A DNA stretch of 64,000 nt. Origin: Gammaproteobacteria bacterium (GTDB lineage Bacteria > Pseudomonadota > Gammaproteobacteria > Coxiellales > Coxiellaceae). The stretch is from NCBI GenBank assembly GCA_030425685.1, contig JAUIAD010000005.1, positions 1 to 64,000 on the forward strand, in the 5' to 3' direction. Of the stretch, positions 39,478 through 49,850 are shown one piece after another. How positions within the stretch are numbered: position 1 is the first letter of the stretch; every line of letters begins with the position of its first letter. The notes beneath the pieces were generated by a model. It was not told the DNA's origin, did not search any database, and saw only the letters and a list, made by a program, of their open reading frames with translations. A program made the position numbers and the translations under genes.

Positions 39478-40480
39478 TTGAATCCTGCTGCGTTAGTTCT
39501 TCTCTTTTTTCTTGAATGAGATTATTTAGTGTCTTATCTAATGACCACTGAAAATCAACTTCAATATGTTCTTTTAACAGGTTTAAATCAGGAACTCTCC
39601 TTTGAATGTCTTCAAACTCATGGCCATAAGCTTCTTTGTAACTTTGATAAATGATTTCGGACTCACTGTTAGTTAGTTGTCTTATCTTTTCTGCTAGTTC
39701 TTTAATTGATATTTCATTATTGTTTCCGGAGTTTAAAATCATTCCTATGCTTTTTTCACAGTCTACTATTTTACTAAGGATGTTTATTTGATCCTTGATG
39801 TCGCAGAAACAGCGTCTTTGTTCTCCACTGCCGTACACTGTAATGGGTTCTTTGCTGAGTGCTTGTTTTATAAAGCGTGGTACTACCATGCCATAGCGCC
39901 CCATTTGATTTTCACCAATAGTATTAAATAGTCTGACGATGGTTATCGGTAGACCGTATTTTCGATAATAGGCTAGTCCTTGTGCTTCATTGCTTAGTTT
40001 ACAGATAGGATATTGGCTTCGTAAGTGTATGGGGGAGGGGATTTTTAATTCCATATTTTCTGCTAGTGTTTCTTTTTGATTACCATAAACTTCTGAGCTT
40101 GATGCGATAATAATTCTAGTGTTTGGGTTGTGCTCTTTAGCGAGGTCAAGAATTCTTTCGCAGGTTTTGAGGTTGTCGTGTAGTACTTCAAAAGGGTGGT
40201 CTAATACGTATTTTACTCCAACGGTAAAAGCCAGGTGATATATAAGTTCTGTTTTTTTTATTTCTGCGGCTATTTGTTTGCAGGTTAGTAGATGACTTTC
40301 TATAAATTTGAAATTTTTATTTTCTTGATGTTGTTTAATATTGTCAAATGTTCCTGTGCTGAGATCATCTATTACTGTGACGATATCGCCTTTATTCAAA
40401 TGATAATTTACGAGGTTTGACCCTATAAAACCGGCGCCTCCTGTTATTAAGATCTTTTTTTCTTTTTCTACAGTTGCCAT
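39470..40480 (-). CDS. NAD-dependent nucleotide-sugar epimerase/decarboxylase
   Basis: An extended SDR enzyme with NAD motif TGGAGFIGSNLV and catalytic YPICK (YxxxK) after SSSEVYG. 336 residues. It resembles the UDP-glucuronate epimerase/UDP-xylose synthase branch, which fits a partner that works after the dehydrogenase encoded just upstream. Exact substrate is not determined. The start overlaps the dehydrogenase gene by 13 bp. Confidence 0.85.
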   Translation of the reverse strand: MATVEKEKKILITGGAGFIGSNLVNYHLNKGDIVTVIDDLSTGTFDNIKQHQENKNFKFIESHLLTCKQIAAEIKKTELIYHLAFTVGVKYVLDHPFEVLHDNLKTCERILDLAKEHNPNTRIIIASSSEVYGNQKETLAENMELKIPSPIHLRSQYPICKLSNEAQGLAYYRKYGLPITIVRLFNTIGENQMGRYGMVVPRFIKQALSKEPITVYGSGEQRRCFCDIKDQINILSKIVDCEKSIGMILNSGNNNEISIKELAEKIRQLTNSESEIIYQSYKEAYGHEFEDIQRRVPDLNLLKEHIEVDFQWSLDKTLNNLIQEKREELTQQDSNG

Positions 40481-41757
40481 AGCGTTATATTTTCCTTTTT
40501 GCAGTCTTCATTATTTAACATGCTTTTTACATCGATAATGAGCTTTTTATCCCCTTTGAATTTACTGCTTATCTCTTTGATTGACAGCTGGTGATAGTAT
40601 TTATGGTTTATAAGGATAACCATTGCATCTATGTCTTTTATGTTTTCCCATGGTGTTAGTGTGACGTCTAGTGTTTCTGCACTTGTCTTAGGATCTGCAA
40701 CGGGGTCATTTATTACGGTGTTTATGCCATATTTTTCTAATGTTGTTATGATGCTTTTTGCATGTGCGTTCCTTGTGTCAGCGAAATTTTCTTTAAAGGT
40801 TATACCTAAAATGGCCACCTTGGCACCGACAGGGTTTATTTTAAGTGATGTTAATAATAGGATGGTTTTTTCGACGATAAACTGTTTAACTTTTTCGTTG
40901 ATTTCCCTACTTGCAGTGATGATGCGTGGGTTGTAACCCAGTTCGTGTGCTTTATAGATTAAATAATAAGGATCTACACTGATACAGTTCCCCCCTACGA
41001 GGCCAGGCTGGTAGCGGATAAAGTTCCATTTGCTGGCAGCGGCATCCAGTACTTCTTTTGTTGAAATTCCCATTTTATCCATAATAAAAGCGATTTCATT
41101 GGTGAAGGAGATATTGACATCCCGATTAGCGTTTTCAATGGCTTTGGCAGCTTCTGCGACTTTTATCGATGACACTGGGAAAATGTTATCCCCCATAAAT
41201 AGGCTATAGATTTCTTTTACCCGAGTTAGCCCTGCCTCCGTTTGTGCTGAGACAATTTTTTTTACACTTTTTAGGGTGTGTTCATTATCTCCTGGGTTGA
41301 TTCTTTCTGGGGAATAGCCGACATGGAAGTCTGTTTTGCTACTGAGTTCTGTATGCTTTTCTAATATGGGTATGCAAACTTCTTCTGTTGCCCCTGGGTA
41401 GACTGTGGACTCATAGACCACTAGGTTACCTTTCTCTATAAATTCGCTTATCGTTTTAGATGCTGCCTCTAGAGGGGCTAGTAGGGGGACGTGTGCTTTA
41501 TCTATGAGTGTGGGTACGGAAATAATGTAGGTGTTAGCACTTTTTAGTTTTTCTTTGTCATGGGTGAACGTGATTTTACTAGATAATATATTATCTTTTG
41601 TGTGAAGATTGTAGTTATCAATGCCATTTTCTAGCTCTGTGCAGCGTTCAACTGAGGTATCATAGCCCATGGTTGATACGTGTTTTGCTAGTGCGATCGC
41701 AAGTGTTAGGCCGACGGGGCCGAGGCCGATGATAGCTATTTGTGTCTGTTCTTGCAT
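40468..41757 (-). CDS. UDP-sugar 6-dehydrogenase (UDP-GlcNAc/ManNAc type)
   Basis: It oxidises a UDP-hexose or UDP-N-acetylhexosamine to the uronic acid with NAD. It has the Rossmann motif GLGPVGLTLAIALA, a catalytic Cys258 in GGNCISVDPYY and a C-terminal GITFKENFADTRNA. It is closest in pattern to the WecC/TviB group. The ATG at 41757 is preferred to 41763, because AAGGA lies 5 bases before it. It is the first gene of the exopolysaccharide operon and implies that the polymer contains a uronic acid. Confidence 0.9.
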   Translation of the reverse strand: MQEQTQIAIIGLGPVGLTLAIALAKHVSTMGYDTSVERCTELENGIDNYNLHTKDNILSSKITFTHDKEKLKSANTYIISVPTLIDKAHVPLLAPLEAASKTISEFIEKGNLVVYESTVYPGATEEVCIPILEKHTELSSKTDFHVGYSPERINPGDNEHTLKSVKKIVSAQTEAGLTRVKEIYSLFMGDNIFPVSSIKVAEAAKAIENANRDVNISFTNEIAFIMDKMGISTKEVLDAAASKWNFIRYQPGLVGGNCISVDPYYLIYKAHELGYNPRIITASREINEKVKQFIVEKTILLLTSLKINPVGAKVAILGITFKENFADTRNAHAKSIITTLEKYGINTVINDPVADPKTSAETLDVTLTPWENIKDIDAMVILINHKYYHQLSIKEISSKFKGDKKLIIDVKSMLNNEDCKKENITLWQL

Positions 41758-41939
41758 AAGCATCCTTGCTTTTGCTTAGTGTGGTTATTTTTTTTGGCTG
41801 TAATATTTATAGTAACAAGCACAGTAGGTATGTGCTAGATAGCGGCGTTTGTTTTAAGTTGGCTGCTGTGTTTTTTTCGTTAAATTTTCTGTTTATGGTC
41901 ATATTGACATGTTTATAGGAACAGAGGGTTTAATCAAAT

Positions 41940-42113
41940 AGGAGTTTCGCACTTGTGCGAACCAAAACAAATCCCGATGGGGATTTTCAAGGGGAGAATC
42001 TCGATTCTCCCCTTGAATCGCACCCTAACGGGCACAGGCCGTCCATGCGAGCTAGTCTCGCATAGGCGAAATATAACCAGGAAGGAGGTTTGCACTGAAA
42101 GTGCGAAACTCCT
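41940..42113. repeat. Full-length 174-bp palindromic element with 13-bp terminal inverted repeats
   Basis: It is bounded by AGGAGTTTCGCAC and its exact complement GTGCGAAACTCCT. Inside are successive hairpins: CGCACTTGTGCG, AAATCCCGATGGGGATTT, GGGGAGAATC/GATTCTCCCC, GCACCCTAACGGGCAC (imperfect), and ATGCGAG/CTCGCAT. It has no coding capacity. It is the reference copy for the tandem pair at 18554-18857 and the truncated copy at 27439-27533. Its size and inverted ends resemble a MITE, but no clear target duplication is seen. Confidence 0.85.
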
Positions 42114-42351
42114 GTCAAAGTTTCGTCATCGCGTACTTGATGCTGGATTTCTATGGTTAGCTGCTTAAGTATAGAGATCCCAGCTTTCGCTGTGATGACG
42201 ATGTTTATGGAGGGTGGGTCTGACGGGAAAAAATGCTTCTGTACGAAAATGCTGAGATTCTCTCAAATCATGTTATGCGGTACTCTGACATATAAAAGAG
42301 AGCAAGGAGGCTATAGTAGTTCTCACAGCCTCATGCCTTCCCTATTTTGCA
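42114..42351. other. Noncoding spacer between the palindromic element and gyrB
   Basis: No gene is apparent. A partly palindromic stretch ATCCCAGCTTTCGCTGTGAT (42177-42196) matches, in reverse complement, the sequence at 46314-46337, marking a second small repeat family. Nothing else is recognised. Confidence 0.5.
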
Positions 42352-44802
<2,451 letters not shown>

Positions 44803-44962
44803 TTATTAGCAGCGTCGAATAGACCACCTCGAGACTATAAAGCCCCTAGTTAACGTTGATTTTGAGGGGGTTGGGGTCGACCGCAAACTTTAAAATGACT
44901 TCAAAACCCTTTGTGTTTGTTGTTTATTTAAACATGAAAATTGGTCTTGAAATCAGCAGGCA

Positions 44963-46087
44963 TTATACCACAGATCCTATCTCGATCGAGCTGTCTCGGT
45001 GCTTTTTCTTTACACATATCGTTCCATGCTCCACGTGGAACAATGTGACGGCATCAAGGTCTAGCAGCGAGCGTAGGTCGGCTATATCTATGCCGGTTAT
45101 AAAGACTTGCGCTCCTAGGTTACGCAGGGTTTCTGTTACTGTGGCTCGTTTATGGCTATCTAGCTCAGAGGGTAGGTCGTCAATAAAGTAGATAGGGGTG
45201 TTGCCCGTTTCCTGTTTAAGCAGAATACCCTGAGAAAGCTGCAGTGCATAAGCTGATAACTTTTGCTGACCTTGAGAAAGTAGGTCTTGTGCTGGCACTT
45301 TCTCGCTTAATAACTGCAAATCGGCACGTTGAGGGCCGTAGTATGTATAACCAAGTTGCCGATCGCGGTGAAAGTTATTTTCAAGTAAAGACAGTAGGCT
45401 TTCGTCTTTCGACCAGCCACGCTGGTAGCGTAAAGTGAAGCTGAAGTTGGGGAGCAAGGTATTGAGCTGTGCTAGCAAAATAGGCTCTAATTTACGGACA
45501 AGGTTTTGCCGTAGCTGGTCTAGTGCCTCTGATACCTCAATAAACTCTTTATTCCAGGCAGCGATATCTCGTTGTGGCAGCTGTGCTTTGAGGGCACTGT
45601 TTCTCTGCTTAAGAATACGCTGCAAGCGTTGCCAGAGAGAAAAGAATGAATGCTCCACGTGAAACAATCCCCAGTCCATAAACTGTCGACGTACTTTTGG
45701 TCCATCGTGGAAAAGTCGGTAGCTCATGGTGCTAATGAGTAGCAAGGGGATCTGTTTAACAATAGGGGCGAGCGACTGAATGGTTTCACCATCAAGCTTA
45801 ATTTTACGCGTTCCATTGCGAGAACGCTGAACCCCTAACGGGGTGGTTTGTTCTTGGTTTTCAATAGTGGCGAAAATAGAAAAGGTGTCAGCACTATTCT
45901 CAATCAGCCTGTTTAAGTTGCTCGTACGAAATGATTTACCAAGCCCTAAGAAGTACAACGCCTCTAGTAAGCTTGTTTTTCCTGCACCATTGTCACCATA
46001 AAACACGTTAAAGTGCTTCGACACTTCAATATCAACGGCTGACAAGTTGCGGAAATTGCTAATTGTTAAAGTTCGTAGTGTTGGCAT
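44963..46087 (-). CDS. recF: DNA replication and repair protein RecF
   Basis: An SMC-like ATPase that helps load RecA at gaps. It has Walker A GDNGAGKTSLLEALYFLG near the N-terminus, ARTSN-type downstream, then QGQQKLSAYALQLSQG (signature) and IYFIDDLPSELD (Walker B). The ATG at 46087 matches homologue starts (MPTLRTLTISNFRN). A 24-codon upstream extension is unlikely. Two parS-like palindromes lie inside the coding sequence at 45027 and 45651. Confidence 0.95.
   Translation of the reverse strand: MPTLRTLTISNFRNLSAVDIEVSKHFNVFYGDNGAGKTSLLEALYFLGLGKSFRTSNLNRLIENSADTFSIFATIENQEQTTPLGVQRSRNGTRKIKLDGETIQSLAPIVKQIPLLLISTMSYRLFHDGPKVRRQFMDWGLFHVEHSFFSLWQRLQRILKQRNSALKAQLPQRDIAAWNKEFIEVSEALDQLRQNLVRKLEPILLAQLNTLLPNFSFTLRYQRGWSKDESLLSLLENNFHRDRQLGYTYYGPQRADLQLLSEKVPAQDLLSQGQQKLSAYALQLSQGILLKQETGNTPIYFIDDLPSELDSHKRATVTETLRNLGAQVFITGIDIADLRSLLDLDAVTLFHVEHGTICVKKKHRDSSIEIGSVV
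45027..45042. promoter_or_regulatory. parS-like centromere site 1
   Basis: TGCTCCACGTGGAACA differs at one position from the perfect palindrome TGTTCCACGTGGAACA, a natural variant of the parS consensus TGTTTCACGTGAAACA. It lies within recF. ParA and ParB are encoded in this window. Confidence 0.75.
45651..45666. promoter_or_regulatory. parS-like centromere site 2
   Basis: TGCTCCACGTGAAACA matches the parS consensus TGTTTCACGTGAAACA at 14 of 16 positions, including the whole right half. It lies within recF, 624 bp from site 1. Both begin with the same TGCTCCACGTG. Confidence 0.75.
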
Positions 46088-46169
46088 GTAGTTTATTGGT
46101 TCCTGTGAGCGGTTAAATGTAAATATAAACAGAAAAAGCAAAGAATGATAGTGAATCATCGTTACCCCT

Positions 46170-46395
46170 GCGAATGTTGGGATCTTTTGACTTTGGTAGC
46201 GGCATTAAGAGATCCTGAGTCAAGCTCAGGGTGACGTTAGTTATTGCAACTGTTTTGGGTCATTGCCGTTCTTTTCTATTGTGTTGAACAAAAACCGGTT
46301 GTTTTGAAATGTTGTCATCTCAGCGAAAGCTGGGTTCTTTTGAGTTTGGCAGCGGCATCAAGAGATCCTGAGTCAAGCTTAGGGTGACGCTAGCT
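46170..46395. repeat. Two direct copies of a ~75-bp palindromic repeat between dnaN and recF
   Basis: Copy A (46170-46245) and copy B (46323-46395) align almost throughout. They share AAGAGATCCTGAGTCAAGCT or its near match, followed by AGGGTGACG, and TTTTGA-TTTGG-AGCGGCAT to the left. The core CCTGAGTCAAGCTCAGG is an imperfect hairpin. They fill most of the 417-bp dnaN-recF gap, which is short or absent in many relatives. The remainder, to 46504, shows nothing recognisable. Confidence 0.75.
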
Positions 46396-46504
46396 ATCAC
46401 AACGGTGATAATCTTGGACTTTATGACATTTGAGAGTAAGAAATTGTTCTCGCAAGACAAAGTGTGGTGCAAACTAAGCAGATACTTGTTGTGTGTGAAA
46501 CTAA

Positions 46505-47614
46505 TTAAAGCCGCATTGGCATGACCACAAAGGCGCTGTCCCAATTGTTTTCAACTTCTTCAACCAGCACACTGGTATTTGAATCAGAAAAAGTGAGTTT
46601 AACAATACCGGGTTCAATAGTGTTTAAAATATCAATAAGGTAGCTGACATTAAAACCAATATTAAGTTCTTCCCCTTGGTAATCAATGGCGATTTCTTCC
46701 TCTGCTGATTCTTGCTCAGGGTTATTAGCTGAAACCTTCAGTAAGGAAGTGCTTAATTCAAAGCGAACACCTTTCACTTTTTCGTTGCACAAAATAGCCG
46801 ATCGGCTCAGTGCTTGTTTAAGCAAGTCACGATCAATGGTAATGCATTTATTGCCGTTTTTAGGAATAACGCGCTCGTAGTCGGGAAAGCGGCCTTCCAC
46901 CAGCTTGGAGGTAAATTTAAAATTCTTTCCTTCAACACAAAGGTGATTAGCGCCTAAAGCGATGGTGATAGGCTGGTCTTCATTTTCAAGCAATCTAAGA
47001 AGTTCGATAACACCTTTACGAGGAATAATCACTTGCCTTTTATTATTAGTATTGGTTTGTATATTGGCTGTATTTAAGGCCATACGATGACCGTCTGTAG
47101 CAATGGCGCGGATGGTGTCATTGTTTAATTCAAGCAGCATGCCATTTAAATAGTAACGCACATCTTGTTGTGCCATCGCAAAATAGGTGCGTTGCAAAAG
47201 GTGTTTAAGATCATGTTGCGTCATAATAAAGGAGTTTTGATGTGAATCAGACTCCGTGTTGGGGAACTCATTTGCCGGCAACGAAGACAGTGTAAAGCGG
47301 CTTCGCCCTGAACGGAGTACAACCCTTTCTTTGTCTTTATAAAGTTCAATGGGAGCACTTTCAGGTAGGGCGCGACAGATGTCCATAAGCTTGCGACCTG
47401 GTAGCGTAAGACCAGATAATTCTTGATCTATTAGCTCGGGATCTGTTTGTCCAATCAGCTCAACTTCGGAGTCAGTTCCTGTAATGGATAATTTATTGTC
47501 TTTTATAGCCAGGAGAACATTGGATAAAATAGGCATCGCCTGTTTTTTTTCAACCACACCAATAACCATCTGTAAGGGTTTTAGCAGTGTTTCTCGTAGG
47601 ATATTGATTTTCAT
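46505..47614 (-). CDS. dnaN: DNA polymerase III sliding clamp (beta)
   Basis: The ring-shaped processivity clamp. Three clamp domains over 369 residues, beginning MKINILRETLLKPLQMVIGVVEKK and ending in the conserved VVMPMRL. Length and sequence are typical. It lies between dnaA and recF on the minus strand, but separated from dnaA by about 2.2 kb containing three plus-strand genes. Confidence 0.97.
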   Translation of the reverse strand: MKINILRETLLKPLQMVIGVVEKKQAMPILSNVLLAIKDNKLSITGTDSEVELIGQTDPELIDQELSGLTLPGRKLMDICRALPESAPIELYKDKERVVLRSGRSRFTLSSLPANEFPNTESDSHQNSFIMTQHDLKHLLQRTYFAMAQQDVRYYLNGMLLELNNDTIRAIATDGHRMALNTANIQTNTNNKRQVIIPRKGVIELLRLLENEDQPITIALGANHLCVEGKNFKFTSKLVEGRFPDYERVIPKNGNKCITIDRDLLKQALSRSAILCNEKVKGVRFELSTSLLKVSANNPEQESAEEEIAIDYQGEELNIGFNVSYLIDILNTIEPGIVKLTFSDSNTSVLVEEVENNWDSAFVVMPMRL

Positions 47615-47784
47615 GATCGGTCATTCCTTAGCTGATAGACTTCGTTTCGCTCAACCACACAGACTAACAAAATTTAAATCTGAAAAATAGTGCTTTATGG
47701 TGGCGATCAATGTACCCTAAATATTATTTGTTAATGATAACAATGCCTTATGAAAAAGGTGTTGGTTTTAAAAAGGGGAGCAAA

Positions 47785-48411
47785 ATGCTACGGAAGCTTA
47801 TTCTATCATTATTATTTCTATGTTTTAGCGGGATATCGTTGGCGGGTGGGCCTGACAACTGCAGTTGTGATAAAGGGGATCAGTGGAATGAACATTCAGG
47901 TCCTTATATCGAAGTTGGGGCGGGAACCAATGCTTACTATGCTTTAACACCAGTAGGAAATGGTGGCGGTTATAATGGTTTTGGTGTTGGTGGCGCTATT
48001 GGTTATTACTTCTTCCGTACAGTGGCCATTGAAGGTGGCTTTATGTACAGCACCAAATTGAATGCTGCCGTTGAAAGATCGATAGTTGGTATTACGGTGT
48101 CAGCATCGGCCGCGGCTAAACTTTATATACCTTATCTTGCCTTTCGCTTTGCCGCACCTATTGGTGATCGCTTTGCTGTTATCTTTAAATTGGGTGCAAT
48201 GTATCCATTTGGAACTGTAGATTTATCAGCAGGCATTGATGGTTTGTCAGTACAAGGGCGTATAGCGAATGAGAAACTTCTACCATTCTCGGGTATTGGT
48301 GCAACGTATGCGGTGACAAAACAATGGGAAATTAACTTTATGTACCAAGGTGCTATCTACATACTAGGTAGTGGTGGTGTAATGAGCTTAGGGGTAACCT
48401 ATCACTTTTAG
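47785..48411 (+). CDS. Predicted outer-membrane beta-barrel protein
   Basis: About 208 residues with a signal peptide (MLRKLILSLLFLCFSGISLAG) followed by alternating hydrophobic strands and a C-terminal strand ending YHF, the pattern of small eight-stranded outer-membrane barrels. GGGGAG lies 6 bases before the ATG at 47785. Upstream in-frame ATGs would bury the signal peptide. No specific family is recognised. It is inserted between dnaN and dnaA on the opposite strand. Confidence 0.75.
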   Translation: MLRKLILSLLFLCFSGISLAGGPDNCSCDKGDQWNEHSGPYIEVGAGTNAYYALTPVGNGGGYNGFGVGGAIGYYFFRTVAIEGGFMYSTKLNAAVERSIVGITVSASAAAKLYIPYLAFRFAAPIGDRFAVIFKLGAMYPFGTVDLSAGIDGLSVQGRIANEKLLPFSGIGATYAVTKQWEINFMYQGAIYILGSGGVMSLGVTYHF

Positions 48412-48486
48412 AGCTTAGGCCAATTGGGTCTAGAGTTAATCAAGTTTAAAGCTTCTCGATGATATTGCAGGGCGGTTAAACATAGT

Positions 48487-48517
48487 AGCAGGCAGTTAGG
48501 GGTCCTAACTGCCTGCT
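48487..48517. terminator. Strong hairpin after the outer-membrane protein gene
   Basis: A perfect 14-bp stem, AGCAGGCAGTTAGG and its complement, closes a three-base loop 75 bp after the stop. There is no T-run on either side, so termination may be Rho-aided, or the structure may stabilise the mRNA 3' end. Confidence 0.5.
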
Positions 48518-48667
48518 GGCCCTCAAAACTAACCTAAAACGTATCTAGAAAGGTCATTTTCTGATCAAAAATTCCCAGTTTACTTAGCGTTAAACATTCA
48601 GCTTTCTGCGGGAAGTTTGCTAAAATTAAAGTAGTAGTGTTTTTTGTTTACTAAAAGGGAATTTAAA

Positions 48668-49165
48668 ATGAATAAAAAACTCGTGTTGGCCAATATGGCT
48701 GCGTTATTAGCCTCTAATATTGCTTTAGCTGGACAGGGACATCACTCAACAAAAAATGCTCCCGCAGCACCATGCAAAGCAAAGAATCCACATGTTGCCT
48801 ATGGCTGTTTTAAAAACGGCAGTGGCCGAATCGGTTGCGGTGGTCAAGTCGTGCCAGGTTGCATGGGAACAGGTTCGGGGCAGGCACCAACAAAAAAACA
48901 AGTTGAAAAAATACGTAGTGGTGAAATACCGGGTAGCGAAAAGAATGCGCCAGGCAAACCTGGTCAAGCCGGCCCAGGAATGTGTGGCGGCAGTCAAAAA
49001 GGACAAGGCATGCCGGGTGGTCAAGGTTGCCAAGGCGCTCAGGGCTGCCAAGGCGCTCAGGGCTGCCAAGGCGCTTCTGGTATGTGTGGTGGTAAGAGCG
49101 GAGGCTCCGCCATGCCAGATAGTGGCGCTCAAACACCCCAAGGCAATGGTGCTGTAGAAGAATAG
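48668..49165 (+). CDS. Cysteine/glycine-rich secreted protein with tandem GCQGAQ repeats
   Basis: 165 residues with a signal peptide (about 1-21, ending NIALA). The mature protein carries nine cysteines (36, 47, 57, 65, 106, 121, 127, 133, 140), a His-containing N-terminus, and three tandem six-residue units of the GCQGAQ type (about 120-137) encoded by 18-bp repeats at 49025-49078. The start at 48668 follows AAGGGA. Composition suggests metal or thiol chemistry in the periplasm. It shares general traits with bufferin-type peptides, but no bufferin enzymes (DUF692) are adjacent. The family is not recognised. Confidence 0.75.
   Translation: MNKKLVLANMAALLASNIALAGQGHHSTKNAPAAPCKAKNPHVAYGCFKNGSGRIGCGGQVVPGCMGTGSGQAPTKKQVEKIRSGEIPGSEKNAPGKPGQAGPGMCGGSQKGQGMPGGQGCQGAQGCQGAQGCQGASGMCGGKSGGSAMPDSGAQTPQGNGAVEE
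49025..49078 (+). repeat. Three tandem 18-bp coding repeats
   Basis: GGYTGCCAAGGCGCTCAG occurs at 49025-49042 and 49043-49060, and a third copy diverging in its last bases at 49061-49078. It encodes GCQGAQ, GCQGAQ, GCQGAS. In-frame expansion or contraction by slippage is expected. Confidence 0.9.
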
Positions 49166-49167
49166 TA

Positions 49168-49842
49168 ATGTCTCTAGAAGAAGCCAATGTTATCGCTGAT
49201 GCAGAGTTTGATGCTGCTGCATCAGCCATTTTGCAGTGTTATCGTCAGTTAGCACAGAATAATTCGAACATCGTGCGCGAGTTGCTTAAAGATGTAGAAA
49301 CATTCTATGAGTGGCAACACTATCCCGATGATGATGTTTACGATCAACAAACGCATAGCCAGTACTTTTTTCACAGCCACCCGAGTCATGATAAAGAACG
49401 TTTTGTTGAGCATGGACATTTTCATTTATTTGTTCGCCAGGCAGTTGTTCCGCATCATATTACGCCTATTGCTGAGTCTGAAGAATATAAAAAAGATCAG
49501 TCTGATGATTTATGTCATTTGCTTTGTATTTCAATGAATGAATATGGCTATCCTTGTGGCTTTTTTACTGTAAATCATTGGGTGGTTCATGGATTGTGGT
49601 ATGAAGCTGACGTTATTTGTAAATTATTGGATTTATTTTCCATTCAACAAACATCACCTTCATCTATCGTTCACAGTTGGCTAAATGCCATCATTAAACT
49701 ATACAAACCACAGCTAAAAGAACTGATTTATAAGCGTGATAAAGTAATTGCAGAGTGGCAGAAAAGCCACCCAGCAATAAACGCATTACGTGATGAAAAC
49801 CTTGAGGTGCTTTCATACTTCCCGATTGAAGCACCATCGTAA
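49168..49842 (+). CDS. Histidine-rich conserved protein, partner of the cysteine-rich secreted protein
   Basis: 224 residues, no signal peptide or membrane helix. The central region carries HSQYFFHSHPSH and HGHFHLFVR (His 82, 84, 86), then VVPHHITPI, a cluster that could bind a metal. I think it may belong to the DUF6969-type group, but this is from memory and uncertain. It starts 2 bp after the upstream stop with no strong ribosome binding site, so translation is probably coupled to the secreted protein gene. It converges with dnaA. Confidence 0.7.
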   Translation: MSLEEANVIADAEFDAAASAILQCYRQLAQNNSNIVRELLKDVETFYEWQHYPDDDVYDQQTHSQYFFHSHPSHDKERFVEHGHFHLFVRQAVVPHHITPIAESEEYKKDQSDDLCHLLCISMNEYGYPCGFFTVNHWVVHGLWYEADVICKLLDLFSIQQTSPSSIVHSWLNAIIKLYKPQLKELIYKRDKVIAEWQKSHPAINALRDENLEVLSYFPIEAPS

Positions 49843-49850
49843 AAGCTTAA

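Noticed and set aside
46320-46544. 74-codon minus-strand frame between dnaN and recF
   Set aside because: It is made of the duplicated repeat and the dnaN 3' end read in another frame.
49025-49078. Possible CRISPR-like array
   Set aside because: The 18-bp units are contiguous without spacers and encode an in-frame peptide repeat. No CRISPR array or cas gene is seen in the window.
48746-49229. Antisense and alternate frames of 130+ codons over the cysteine-rich gene
   Set aside because: They arise from the repetitive GC-richer sequence; the chosen frame alone has a signal peptide and a ribosome binding site.
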